A stretch of DNA of 64,000 bases from [Mycobacterium] nativiensis (GCF_020172685.1 NZ_CP083986.1:1019760-1083759); one strand, 5' to 3'; shown: positions 1 to 8,981, counted from the stretch's first letter. Numbers and translations: made by a program. The notes: generated by a model not told the origin, from the letters alone.

Positions 1-1220
1 TCGGGGAACCTGCGTCGGCTCTGCTTGAACACGTAGGCGCTCAACGCCGGTGTGAGCAACGGGTGCAGGTCGGTGTCGCCGGTGAAGTCGTAGATGCCGT
101 AGAACGGCACCGCTGCCCGCACGCTCGCGTCGCCGCCGGCTGACTCATCCGGCTGGGCAGCCGGGAACACCCATTTCCCGGAAAGGATGTCCTGTTTCGG
201 CTGGTACAGCCGGACCAGGTAGTTCCATCCCGGTGTGATCGGCAGGCAGTTGACGGTGTCGGCCACGCACCCGCCGAACTGCACGGTCACTGACCCGTCC
301 GGCGCCTTCGTCGCGGTGATGTCGTTGACCGAATAGGCCTGCTGCTGGTTCTCGGTGAAGTAGCCGTTCTTGTTGTAGACGCTGATCGACCAGAAGGCCT
401 TCACCGGAACATCTTTGACGCTCAGCCGGTACACCGTGTTGCCGTCGTTGCGGGCCGGGAAGACGTTGAGGTACAGCGCGTCGGTCTCGGGGTTGCCGCC
501 CCAGGCCGCAGCTGCTCCGATCAGGTGACGCACCGGGTCGGTGTCGGCCATGGTGCCGAACATGCCGCGGGTGTCGGGGATGGTCTCGGCCAGGCTCAGC
601 AACGCGTCGGTGACCTTCTTCTGGCTGACCGGATCCCAGCGGGGCACCTCGAAGCTGCCGGAGTCGGCCTGGGCCACCGTGATCGCGTCCTGCAACCGGT
701 GCGCGGTGGCCAGATCGGCGCCGTCCTTGGGGTCGGCCAGGATGCGGACGGCGACCATGACGTAGCGGGTGCCGATGCGCTGCTGGTCGAGGATGTGCTC
801 GCCGCCGCCGTAATACACGTCGGTGACGTACTCGTCCTCGTTGATCACCTGTGCGGACATGTAGCGCTCACCGGGATCCGGCAGCGTGATCGTCACCGGA
901 CCCGCCTGCAGGTCGAACACCGCCGCCGAATACAGGGTGTCCCGGTTGGACCGCACCACCAGTTGCCGGTCGATCGGGGTGACCTCGCGCAGGTGGAAGA
1001 AGCGGCCGAAGCCGTTCTCGTTGACGACGTTGGTGAATTCCTGGTCGGTGACGGCCCGCACGAAGTTGTCCGGCGAGACCAACACCATGCCGTTCGGGGT
1101 GCTACGCGCGGCCTGGCCCGCCAATGGGTCCGGGCCTGCCTTGGTCACCGTCAGCCCGCAGCTCGAGAGCACCAGCGCCGCGGTAGCCACGCCGACCGCG
1201 CAAAGCCATCGCTTGGACAT
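1..1220 (-). CDS. DUF1254/DUF1214 lipoprotein, 3' end outside window
   Basis: Reading from ATG at 1220 toward the left edge gives an open frame of at least 406 residues that is not closed in the window. It begins with a short basic N-terminus and a hydrophobic stretch ending in a lipobox, LVLSSC, with the candidate lipidated cysteine at residue 21, so the mature protein is probably anchored to the outer face of the membrane. The middle (VVRSNRDTLYSAAVFDL, about residues 65-81) and C-terminal part (AFWSISVYNKNGYF, then GWNYLVRLYQP) match the DUF1254 and DUF1214 pattern that usually occurs as one two-domain protein. Enzymatic function is unknown for this family. It is divergent from the secreted protein at 1395, which also shows a DUF1214-like segment; the 174-bp gap must hold both promoters. 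Confidence 0.85.
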   Translation of the reverse strand, partial: MSKRWLCAVGVATAALVLSSCGLTVTKAGPDPLAGQAARSTPNGMVLVSPDNFVRAVTDQEFTNVVNENGFGRFFHLREVTPIDRQLVVRSNRDTLYSAAVFDLQAGPVTITLPDPGERYMSAQVINEDEYVTDVYYGGGEHILDQQRIGTRYVMVAVRILADPKDGADLATAHRLQDAITVAQADSGSFEVPRWDPVSQKKVTDALLSLAETIPDTRGMFGTMADTDPVRHLIGAAAAWGGNPETDALYLNVFPARNDGNTVYRLSVKDVPVKAFWSISVYNKNGYFTENQQQAYSVNDITATKAPDGSVTVQFGGCVADTVNCLPITPGWNYLVRLYQPKQDILSGKWVFPAAQPDESAGGDASVRAAVPFYGIYDFTGDTDLHPLLTPALSAYVFKQSRRRFP

Positions 1221-1394
1221 GCAGCGCAACCTACCCGTCGGCACCTGGCGGTGGGGGCAATGGGGTTCTCCGACACGGACATCAGTTCTTGCCCGGAACT
1301 GTTGCACCGACTCTTGTCCGGACGTATGGTCCAAAATGAGATTTTGCTGTCAATCAGAGCAATAAATGGTTAAACGATGTGGGGAGAGCGGCCC

Positions 1395-3359
1395 GTGGAC
1401 TTGACCGGAAGCGCCGAATCGACACGCACTTCCCGGGGTCGAGCCCGGCGGTACGGGATCGCCGCGGCGGCACTCGGCAGCGCGCTGTCGATGGTGGTCG
1501 GGGCCCCGCTGGGCACTGCCGGCAAGGCCGCACCCGCGGTGACGTTGACGGCGGGATATCAGCAGGCACTCGATGACCTGCTCGCAGCCATGAGGCAGGC
1601 CCAGGCCAACGACCTGGCGCTGCCCTATGCCTCACCCGGTGACGCGGACACGCTGATGACGATGCTGCAGAACACCAATTACCAGCTGATCACCACCGGA
1701 TTGTCGCGGGTCACCGAGCTGTTCAACGGGGTGTTCTTCCAATCGCCGGAAGTGGTGGCCGGCAACGTCGCCGACTCGCGCCAGTATTTCGACTACTTCA
1801 CCCCCGACATCAACTACCACGTCACCGCTGGGCTGGCTCCCGGTGCGACCTACGTGCTCACCGGAACCCTCGGTGGGGCGACCGAGCACATGTCGATCAG
1901 CACCATGGCCGTCACCGGTGCCACGGCCCACACCATCGAGGACCTGGAACTCAACCACGGCCTCGTGGTCGATGCCAAGGGCAACTTCACCATCTACATC
2001 GGACCGGAAGCGCCGGCGGGTGCGGTCAACTTCTTGGACTCCACTGACGCCACCGTCGGCGGTGCGGCGTCCCTGCTGATCCGCGACATGACGGGCGATT
2101 GGGCCAAGGGTCCGGCCAACATCAGCCTGCAGTGTGTGGCCGACTGCCCGCCGTTCTTCTCCATTCCGGCCGGCGGATTCTTCCCCACCGAGGGCGGCGG
2201 AACCGACGTGCCGGCCGAGCCGGCCAAGATCGGCTCCGTCGACGACGTGCTGAACATGCTGCTGGGCGCTTTCGCTCAGATCGTCGTGCCGTTCAACCAG
2301 CGCAGCATCGAAGGCGGGGCATCGGTGGGTATGGAGGTGCCCGCCAACACGATGATGACGTTGGCACCTGAGACCAGCTACGGAGTCGGTCTGGAGTCCG
2401 CGGTGGTCACCGGCGGCAACTGGGATCTGGATCCCGGTGAGGCGCTGATCGTGAAGGTGCCGAACGTGGAGGCGGCCTACAGCGGCATCGAGTTGATGAA
2501 CGTCTACGGCGGTGCGTTGCCCTACGTCATGGCCCAGACCACCCTGAACAACACCACCACCTTCCACGCCGACGACGGCTACACCTATTACGTTGTGAGC
2601 GCGACGAATCCGGGTGTGGCCAACTGGCTCGACACCGGCGGACTGACCACGGGTGAGATCTTCGCGCGCTTTGAGAACGTCGACGATCGTGACGCCGCGA
2701 TCGGCCTGGGGGTGACGGCGCAGGTGGTGCCGGTTGGCGACATCGCCCAGTACCTGCCCAGCGACACTCCCACGGTCAGCCCCGAAGAATTCGCCGCCGA
2801 CATGGCCCGGCGGGTGATGTCGTATGACTACGCGATGGACGTGTCCCGGATCCACGCCCAGCCTGCCTGGGTGCTGCAGCACCTGGAGCTCAACGCCCTG
2901 TCGGCCCTGATGGGCCGGGACAACTTCGAGTCGGTGTTCGGCAGCCAGCCCTTCACCCCGATCGAGCTGCGGTTCACCGACGCGCTGAGCCCGGACTGGG
3001 ATGCCGTCATGCGCAGCGTCATGGACCACCCGATGGAAAGTCTGACCTCGGTGTGGAACGCCCTGCCGGTGCTGACCAGCGACATCACCATGCCGATCAC
3101 GCTGGCACTGGCCCAGGGCGCCATGTCGGTGCTGATGCCGCAGATGCTGCTCACCGCCATCGACGACGCGCTGTTCAACCCCAACACCAGCATCTTGGCC
3201 GGTCTGCTCAACGCCCGCGACGACCTGGCGACGGTGATCCTGAGCGGCAACGACGACTGGCCGACCGAACTCAGTGCGCAGGCGGCCCAGCAGTGGGCCA
3301 ACATGTCCGACCTGATCGCCAACACGCCGAGCTTCAGCCTGTCGGATCTGTTCGGCTGA
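1395..3359 (+). CDS. secreted hypothetical protein with DUF1214-like segment
   Basis: An open frame of about 654 residues. I prefer GTG at 1395 over ATG at 1377 because a strong ribosome binding site, GGGGAGAG, lies at 1381-1388, while the ATG has none. The N-terminus is basic (RGRARRYG) followed by an alanine-rich hydrophobic stretch and small residues, a typical Sec/Tat-like signal peptide. Around residues 140-245 the segment with GNFTIYIGPEAP and SLLIRDMTGDW resembles the last part of DUF1214 domains, the same family as the divergent lipoprotein. The C-terminal 300 residues are helical and I do not recognise them. No catalytic motif is visible. Two cysteines (CVADCP) could form a disulfide. 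Function unknown; probably exported envelope protein. Confidence 0.75.
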   Translation: MDLTGSAESTRTSRGRARRYGIAAAALGSALSMVVGAPLGTAGKAAPAVTLTAGYQQALDDLLAAMRQAQANDLALPYASPGDADTLMTMLQNTNYQLITTGLSRVTELFNGVFFQSPEVVAGNVADSRQYFDYFTPDINYHVTAGLAPGATYVLTGTLGGATEHMSISTMAVTGATAHTIEDLELNHGLVVDAKGNFTIYIGPEAPAGAVNFLDSTDATVGGAASLLIRDMTGDWAKGPANISLQCVADCPPFFSIPAGGFFPTEGGGTDVPAEPAKIGSVDDVLNMLLGAFAQIVVPFNQRSIEGGASVGMEVPANTMMTLAPETSYGVGLESAVVTGGNWDLDPGEALIVKVPNVEAAYSGIELMNVYGGALPYVMAQTTLNNTTTFHADDGYTYYVVSATNPGVANWLDTGGLTTGEIFARFENVDDRDAAIGLGVTAQVVPVGDIAQYLPSDTPTVSPEEFAADMARRVMSYDYAMDVSRIHAQPAWVLQHLELNALSALMGRDNFESVFGSQPFTPIELRFTDALSPDWDAVMRSVMDHPMESLTSVWNALPVLTSDITMPITLALAQGAMSVLMPQMLLTAIDDALFNPNTSILAGLLNARDDLATVILSGNDDWPTELSAQAAQQWANMSDLIANTPSFSLSDLFG

Positions 3360-3455
3360 CCATCGGTTGTGGTGATTCTGTTGACTGGCTGTGACTTTGA
3401 AACGTGTTAGCTGGAGCTTCTTGACAGCCTAATTGCGCCTGAGGACCGTTGGCCT

Positions 3456-5291
3456 ATGGCTCGTCAACCTCTCAGGATGGAAGACCCAGCGGCTCGTAAG
3501 GCGAAGGGCCGCCACCGTCGGCGGACGGTTGGGATCACGGGTGTCGCCGGTGCGTTCATGACGTTGGGGCTGGGCCAGTTGGCTTCTGCGCCCGACGCCC
3601 ACGCCGACGAGTTCGACGTGATCATCGACCAGATCCTCAATTCGATGACCAGTTTCCTGGAGATGGGCTCGGTCAGCGCCATGTTGGGTCCGCAGCTGGA
3701 CACCGAGCTCGTCAGCTGGCTGGGCAGCCTCGATCCGATTGCCCAGGTCAGCGCTGACACGCAGCTGATGAGTCAGAACCTGCTGGTCAACCCCGGCTTC
3801 GAAACGGCCGATCCATCCGGGTCGGGCTACAGCGGGGTGACCATCCCGGGCTGGACCGAGTCCGGCACCCCGACGGTGATCGCCTACGGGACCCCGGTCA
3901 ACTATCCGTCGCCTGTGTCGACGCCCTTTCCCGGGGCGACGGGGTTGTTCGGCTTTCCGCAGGCTACGCCGGGCGGCGGCGACAATTTCGCCGGCGGCGG
4001 GCCGGTGGCCACGTCCAGCATCAGCCAAACCGTCGACATCGCCGGCGCGGCCGGAACGCCGTACTCGCTCAGTGCGGATCTCGGCGGCCAGACGTGGAAC
4101 CCGTCCTACGCCTCCGTGCAGGTCAGCTTCCTCGACGCCAACGGGAACGTTGTGGGCACCGGCTCGCTCAACCCCGTCACGGTGTGGGATCGCTTGGGTT
4201 TCACCGGGCTTGAGCAACGCGACAGTACCGGGACGGTCCCCGACGGTGCCGTCTCCGCGAAGGTGACCACCACCTTCACCGACCAGAACCAGTACCTCGG
4301 CAATTACAACGGCGCCTACGCCGACAACGTGTCGCTTACGGTCGGCGACCCAAGCCTCACCCCGGCGACGCTCGCCCCGCCGACATCCGACGTGGGCCAT
4401 CTGGATCACGTGTTCGTGATCTACATGGAGAACAAGGGCGCCGCCGACATCGTCGGCAGCCCCAACGCGCCGTACTTCAACAGTCTGATCAACACCTACG
4501 GCTATGACGACAACTTCTACGCGCTCAGCCACCCGAGTGACCCCAACTACTTCCGGGTCCTGGGCGGCTCGGACTTCGGCATCGACTACAACTCCGCCCT
4601 GAACTCCATCAACGCCCCGAACCTCATGCAGGAGATGGATCAGGCGGGCATCTCGTGGGCCGGCTACGCGCAGAGCATGCCGACGGCGGGCGACATGACG
4701 GCATCGGGTGACTACTCTCCTGACGAATTACCGTTTGCCCAATTCAGTTACGTCTACGGCAACACCCCTGACTACCTGCAGGAGCACCTGCTTCCGCTGA
4801 CCCAGTTGTCCACCGACCTCGCTGACCCGAGCAAGGTCCCCGGATTCACCTGGATCGCCGCCAACGAGAACAACAATGGGGAAGGCCCGGTCGACAGCCT
4901 CAGTGGCGTCCTCCAGTTCATCGCCACCCAGTTCACCGATCACCAGTACAACGTTGCGGCCGCCGACCAGTTCGTCCAGCAAGAGGTCTCCACCATTGAG
5001 AACTCGAATACCTGGACTGACCCGAACGAGCGGGACGTCATCATCCTCACCACCGACGAGGACAACAACAATCTGTCACTGGGCTTCGGTAACGAAGGCA
5101 ATAACGCTCCGATGATCGTCATCCCGAATGGGGGCGCTGTGACGCTTGGTGGGATGCAATCCGGCCACTTCACCACCGACGACTACTACAACCAGTACAG
5201 CCTGATGGCCACGATTGAACAAGCCTTGGGTCTGGCCCCGCTGACCGACAACGACATGTACGCCACACCCATGAACGCGTTCTGGAAGTAA
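3456..5291 (+). CDS. secreted phosphoesterase (acid phosphatase/phospholipase C-like)
   Basis: A 611-residue exported protein. Residues 1-50 form a long signal peptide with RHRRR near the start and AHA at 48-50 as the likely cleavage site. Residues about 108-300 start with NLLVNPGFE, the usual opening of a jelly-roll, carbohydrate-binding-like module. Residues about 318-605 are a phosphoesterase-family domain: YMENK (metal/nucleophile region of the type seen in AcpA and phospholipase C), then SHPSDPNYFRVLGGSDFG, and TTDEDNNN late in the domain where TWDE is typical. The family hydrolyses phosphomonoesters or phosphodiesters in the envelope. Whether this member cleaves phospholipids cannot be told from sequence. 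It lies 96 bp after the secreted protein at 1395 and could be co-transcribed with it. Confidence 0.82.
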   Translation: MARQPLRMEDPAARKAKGRHRRRTVGITGVAGAFMTLGLGQLASAPDAHADEFDVIIDQILNSMTSFLEMGSVSAMLGPQLDTELVSWLGSLDPIAQVSADTQLMSQNLLVNPGFETADPSGSGYSGVTIPGWTESGTPTVIAYGTPVNYPSPVSTPFPGATGLFGFPQATPGGGDNFAGGGPVATSSISQTVDIAGAAGTPYSLSADLGGQTWNPSYASVQVSFLDANGNVVGTGSLNPVTVWDRLGFTGLEQRDSTGTVPDGAVSAKVTTTFTDQNQYLGNYNGAYADNVSLTVGDPSLTPATLAPPTSDVGHLDHVFVIYMENKGAADIVGSPNAPYFNSLINTYGYDDNFYALSHPSDPNYFRVLGGSDFGIDYNSALNSINAPNLMQEMDQAGISWAGYAQSMPTAGDMTASGDYSPDELPFAQFSYVYGNTPDYLQEHLLPLTQLSTDLADPSKVPGFTWIAANENNNGEGPVDSLSGVLQFIATQFTDHQYNVAAADQFVQQEVSTIENSNTWTDPNERDVIILTTDEDNNNLSLGFGNEGNNAPMIVIPNGGAVTLGGMQSGHFTTDDYYNQYSLMATIEQALGLAPLTDNDMYATPMNAFWK

Positions 5292-5299
5292 TACGGACG

Positions 5300-5375
5300 T
5301 GGTGCCCCCGGCAGGATTCGAACCTGCGACACCGGCTTTAGGAGAGCCGTGCTCTATCCCCTGAGCTACGGGGGC
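5300..5375 (-). tRNA. tRNA-Arg(CCT)
   Basis: Read on the minus strand the sequence folds as a complete cloverleaf: a 7-bp acceptor stem (GCCCCCG with CGGGGGC), D-arm with TAGCTCAGGGGA, anticodon stem CGGCT/AGCCG around the loop CTCCTAA (anticodon CCT), and T-arm with GGTTCGAATCC. The 3' CCA is encoded (5300-5302 plus strand TGG after the discriminator). It decodes the rare arginine codon AGG. Confidence 0.96.
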
Positions 5376-5405
5376 GGGGATCTGTAAGTACAGGCGCTGA
5401 AAACT

Positions 5406-6011
5406 CTAGTGGATCGTCGTGGATGCTTGATGCGCGGTCGTACGAGTCCCGTCAGTGCGTTCGACCCGGTGCATCGCGACGAGTTCCGTCAAATGGTGGG
5501 CGGTCTGCTCCAACGGCCGGGTCGATCGCGCGGCTCGGGACAAGGTCGCAGCGCCCTCGATCGAGGCGACGATTGTGGTGGACAGTGACTGGCACACATC
5601 GGGGTCGATGCCCTCTTCAGCCAACCGGTCGCCGATCAGCTTCGCCCAGCCGGCAAAGGCTTCGGCAGCGGCTTCTGCCGCTTCGGGAGCCTCGTCGCGG
5701 CTGCATGCCGCAGCAAGGATCGGGCAGCCGCCTTCGAAGTCGGAATTGACGAGCATCTCGCACCACAGGCGCGCAAAAGCCGTGATCGGCTCCGGTTCGG
5801 TGAGCTGATCCCGCAAGATCGACGCCACATCCTCTGCGGCCGAACGTGTTGCTGCAGCGACGAGTTCGGCCTTCCCGTCGGGAAAGTTGAGGTAGATCGA
5901 GCGGCGCGTGACCCCGCTGACGTTCAGGATCTCAGCGATTCCCGTGCCGGCCACGCCGTGGCGCTGCATGAGTTTGGCCGTCGCCGCGGTCAGCCGATCC
6001 CTGGCTCGCAT
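5406..6011 (-). CDS. TetR-family repressor
   Basis: A 201-residue regulator starting at ATG 6011; a TTG three codons upstream (6020) is an alternative start. Residues 1-50 form the TetR helix-turn-helix (GIAEILNVSGVTRRSIYLNFPDGKAEL), and the rest is a helical ligand-binding domain resembling the LmrA/YxaF subgroup, with one exposed CPILAAAC pair of cysteines around residue 100. It is divergent from the Old Yellow Enzyme gene at 6176, and two similar palindromes lie in the shared gap. The simplest reading is local autorepression plus control of the flavoenzyme, with release by an electrophile or other substrate of the enzyme. The effector is not known. Confidence 0.88.
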   Translation of the reverse strand: MRARDRLTAATAKLMQRHGVAGTGIAEILNVSGVTRRSIYLNFPDGKAELVAAATRSAAEDVASILRDQLTEPEPITAFARLWCEMLVNSDFEGGCPILAAACSRDEAPEAAEAAAEAFAGWAKLIGDRLAEEGIDPDVCQSLSTTIVASIEGAATLSRAARSTRPLEQTAHHLTELVAMHRVERTDGTRTTAHQASTTIH

Positions 6012-6020
6012 GGCTTGCAA

Positions 6021-6040
6021 TATACCAGTCGGTCTACTAG
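6021..6040. promoter_or_regulatory. putative TetR operator, copy 1
   Basis: The core ACCAGTCGGT is an imperfect palindrome. With its flank (CTACTAG on the right) it resembles copy 2 at 6054-6075. It starts one base after the possible TTG start of the TetR gene, the expected place for autorepression. Confidence 0.5.
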
Positions 6041-6053
6041 CGTACCCGGAAAT

Positions 6054-6075
6054 GAGTACACCGATCGGTGTACTA
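6054..6075. promoter_or_regulatory. putative TetR operator, copy 2 (perfect palindrome)
   Basis: Positions 6056-6073 form a perfect 18-bp palindrome, GTACACCGA/TCGGTGTAC, followed by TAG as in copy 1. The site lies about 100 bp upstream of the Old Yellow Enzyme start, between the two divergent genes. Assignment to the neighbouring TetR protein is inferred from position and from the repeated motif. Confidence 0.6.
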
Positions 6076-6175
6076 GATGTCAGTGCGGAACAGGGCCCCG
6101 GGAAGGCGCGAGTGTGACGGCCCTGCCCCGTGGCGACTTCGTCTGGCGTACCGATGCCCGCGAAAGGATCACCCG

Positions 6176-7420
6176 ATGGCCACCCTGCATGATCCGCTGA
6201 CTCTGCCTTGCGGCCTGGTGCTGCCCAACCGAATCATGAAGGCCGCTTTGAGCGAAGGCCTCGGGAACAAGCACAACGCCCCCGACGCCCGCCTCGAACA
6301 GCTCTACACCTCGTGGAGTCGCGGTGGTTTCGGCCTGATCGTCACCGGCAACGTCATGGTCGACCGTACCCAGCTGGGCGAACCCGGCAATGTGGTGATC
6401 GAGGACGAGCGCCACCTCGACGCGTTGGCGCGCTGGGCCAAGGCCACCAAGGATGCCGGAGTGCCGACCTTGGTGCAGATCAATCACCCTGGACGTCAAT
6501 CGAACCCAATGGCGCTCGGACATACCCCGGTTGCCCCCAGCGCGATCCCGCTCAACTTCCCGGGTGCGGCCACCCCGCGCGAGCTGACTCCGGCAGAGAT
6601 CGAGGACATCATCGACCGGTTCGCCACCGCCGCCGCCGTGTGTGAGACCGCCGGCTTCGACGGTGTCCAGATCCACGGTGCGCACGGTTACCTGGTCGCA
6701 CAGTTCCTCTCGCCGTTGTCGAATAGGCGAGACGACCAGTGGGGTGGAGATCCGCAACGGCGCATGCGATTCGTCTTGGAGATCGCACGGCGCATACGCG
6801 CCAGGGTGTCCCCGGGTTTCGCGGTCGGTATCAAACTCAACTCGGCGGACTTTCAGCGCGGCGGCTTCAGCGAGGACGAGTCCCGCGGGGTGCTGGCGGC
6901 GCTCGCCTTGGAGGGCATCGATCTGTTCGAGGTGAGCGGCGGCAGCTATGAACGACCCGCCATGATGGGTGCCGCGGCGGCGAGCACTCGGGCTCGTGAA
7001 GCCTATTTCTTGGAGTACGCGCGCACAGTGCGCAGTCTGGTCGGCGATATCCCGCTGGCCGTCACCGGTGGCTTCCGGTCCCGGGTCGCGATGGAGAACG
7101 CTGTGTCCAGCGGCGAGTGCGATGTTGTCGGCCTGGGTCGGCCCACCGCCACCACGACGGATGCAGCGGACGCGATCCTGACCGGACGCACAGACGCCTT
7201 GCCGTCCCACCAGCAACGGGTTGGTATGCGCCGCATCCTGGGCCGGTTCGCTGACATCAAATCTCTCGACGGGCTCATCGATCTCAGCTGGCACACCGAT
7301 CAACTGCACCGGGTGGGCGCCGGACTGGCGCCCGACCTCGACCGTGGCCGCATCGCTACCACGGTGGCGATGGTGCGCCGCAACGGACGCGCGTCCTTCG
7401 GGCGCAAGCGTGGCCTTTAA
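6176..7420 (+). CDS. NADH:flavin oxidoreductase, Old Yellow Enzyme family
   Basis: A 414-residue protein. I start it at ATG 6176 because GAAAGGA at 6162-6168 is well placed and homology begins there; the open frame extends upstream without similarity. It is a single FMN-binding TIM barrel: NRIMKAALSEG near the N-terminus, QINHPGRQS around residue 105, and GVQIHGAHGYLVAQFLSPLSN around residue 165, which carries the substrate-binding His pair and the Tyr proton donor of the family. The Fe-S and second flavin domains of 2,4-dienoyl-CoA reductases are absent. Such enzymes reduce activated C=C bonds of enones and nitro-compounds with NAD(P)H. The stop codon overlaps the left inverted repeat of the mobile unit at 7419, so the last residues may have been altered by insertion. 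Confidence 0.9.
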   Translation: MATLHDPLTLPCGLVLPNRIMKAALSEGLGNKHNAPDARLEQLYTSWSRGGFGLIVTGNVMVDRTQLGEPGNVVIEDERHLDALARWAKATKDAGVPTLVQINHPGRQSNPMALGHTPVAPSAIPLNFPGAATPRELTPAEIEDIIDRFATAAAVCETAGFDGVQIHGAHGYLVAQFLSPLSNRRDDQWGGDPQRRMRFVLEIARRIRARVSPGFAVGIKLNSADFQRGGFSEDESRGVLAALALEGIDLFEVSGGSYERPAMMGAAAASTRAREAYFLEYARTVRSLVGDIPLAVTGGFRSRVAMENAVSSGECDVVGLGRPTATTTDAADAILTGRTDALPSHQQRVGMRRILGRFADIKSLDGLIDLSWHTDQLHRVGAGLAPDLDRGRIATTVAMVRRNGRASFGRKRGL

Positions 7421-7435
7421 AGCGTGTCGAACAAC
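7419..7435 (+). repeat. left terminal inverted repeat
   Basis: AAAGCGTGTCGAACAAC; exact inverted match to 9407-9423. Its first two bases are also the last two bases of the TAA stop of the flavin oxidoreductase. Confidence 0.85.
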
Positions 7436-7454
7436 CTTGGTGGGTGTTCGGCAC

Positions 7455-7469
7455 CGCCCTTCTCGGGCG
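7455..7469 (-). ncRNA. stem-loop after tnpB, possible 3' part of an omega RNA
   Basis: Directly after the tnpB stop codon the minus strand forms a short hairpin, CGCCC/GGGCG with a 5-base loop. TnpB elements produce a guide (omega) RNA from the 3' end of tnpB and the right-end sequence, ending in a hairpin followed by the guide, so position and shape fit. The guide would be read from sequence at or just past 7436, that is from the inverted repeat. Exact boundaries cannot be seen. Confidence 0.3.
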
Positions 7470-7478
7470 TTCCGTGGT

Positions 7479-8900
7479 TCAGGCCGCGGGTGCGGTGTGA
7501 ACGTCGGTTCCCGCGTCGTCCAGGCTGGTTTCACCAACACGCAGGTGTTGGTCAGGGCCGTCCTGTCGGCGGGCGTTGGTGGCCCGGCCCCTTGCTTGGG
7601 GGTCCGGGGTTCGGTGGTGGTTTTGTTCGCCCCACCGGGCGAGGTTGATCGCCGCGTTGAGGTCTCGATCCAAACGGTGTCCGTTTGCGCAGGTAAACGT
7701 GCGCTCGGCCAGGGTGAGGTCGGTGCGGCGATCGCCACAGGTCGAGCAGAGCCGGCTGGAGGCGAACCAACGGTCGGCCACGGTGACCTGCCCGCCGCGC
7801 CAGGCCTGCTTGTAGTGCAGCAGGCGGGCGAACTCAGCCCAGCTGGCATCGGCGATGGCGCGGGCGAGGCGGTGGTTGCGCAGCATCCCTGCGGTGTTGA
7901 GGTCTTCGATGACGAGCCGGTCGTGGGTCTTGACCACTGGTTGGCGACCTGGTGCAGGAAGTGCCGGCGCACGTTGGCGCTGCGGTGGTGATGCCGAGCG
8001 AGTTTGGCGGTGGCATCGCGGCGGTTGTGTGATCCTTTCTGTTTGCGGGACAACGATTTCGCCAACCGGCGCTGGCAGGCCAGTCGGGTGACGAGAGCTT
8101 TCGGGGCGTCGGTAATGCGGGCGATCTCGGTGCCGTCGCCGGTGGCGGCGACGACGAACGCCGCCAGCCCCCGGTCGATCCCGACCCAGCCGCCACCATC
8201 GGCGGTGGGCCGGGGCCGGTGCTGTGCGGCTGGGTGCAGATCGGTGGCTTCGATATTCAGTGACACCTGCCAGCGGCCCGCCCGCTTGCTCACGGTGGCG
8301 AACAGGATCTTGGCTCGACCTGCGGCGAGCATGCACCGCAGTGCGCGGGTGTCGTCGTGCACGGCGATGCAGCCGATGCCGGGCAGGGCGACGGAGCGTG
8401 GCCGGTCGCCATCGCCGATGCGGATCGCCGCACGTCCGGCTTTGGGGTGTTTGTTGCGCAGCCGAAACGACGGCACCGCGGTGGTCTTCTTCTTGAACCG
8501 CGGGAACCCGATCCGCTTGCCCTTGCGTTTCCCGGAACGCGAATCCGACCAGGCTTTCAATCCTTTGCCGCAGTCGACGGCGGCTTCTTCGAACACCTGC
8601 TGACACCCGTGTGCGCCACGACAGACCCGTCGTGACCGACTCGGTGACGCCGGCGGCATCGACGGTGAACACCCGCCCGGCATCCTCGGTCTTCTTCCAG
8701 GCGTTGAAGGCGTTGATGAGGTCGAAACCGGTCCAGGGCACCTTTGTGCCGGAATCGGTACGACGCTTGGTGAGCCCGGTTTTGACGATCCGTAGGCACT
8801 GGTTGAACGCGAAGCGGGCCGCGCCGGCATGCCGGGCCAGCGCCATGTCCTGCTCGACGGTGGGGTCGAGGCAGAACGTGAACGTCGTGTGCCGGGCCAT
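7479..8900 (-). pseudogene. tnpB: tnpB (RNA-guided endonuclease-type transposase accessory), two frameshifts
   Basis: Three reading-frame segments together give a TnpB-like protein. The N-terminus starts at ATG 8900 (MARHTTFTFCLDPT) and runs to about 8615, where the frame changes near TGGCGCACACGG. The middle, with FPRFKKK, VPSFRLRN and WVGIDRGLAAFVV, runs to about 7938, where a second shift near AACCAGTGGTC returns to the first frame. The C-terminus has VIEDLNTAGML, the CSTCG zinc-finger half and DRDLNAAINLA with the RuvC aspartate. The second zinc-finger half reads CANGH instead of CxxC. Two frameshifts mean no full-length product. No serine or tyrosine transposase (TnpA) partner is present. 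Confidence 0.85.
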
Positions 8901-8981
8901 CAACGCTCACCATGGCATAAGGCACCGACATTGATGGTGGAAGAGCGTCACCGCGCAGGTCGTGACTCTGGCACTGACTGA

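Noticed and set aside
1333..1345. AAAAT-GAG-ATTTT inverted repeat before the secreted protein
   Set aside because: Only five-base arms and no nearby regulator; could be a promoter feature but not supportable as an operator.
525..1373. A 282-codon plus-strand frame
   Set aside because: It mirrors the DUF1254/DUF1214 lipoprotein read on the other strand, which has a signal peptide and clear family motifs; the plus-strand product is low-complexity Gly/His/Arg text.
6080..8830. A 916-codon minus-strand frame
   Set aside because: It joins the middle of the broken tnpB with the antisense of the flavin oxidoreductase. Only the 7.9-8.6 kb part resembles TnpB; the rest is shadow.
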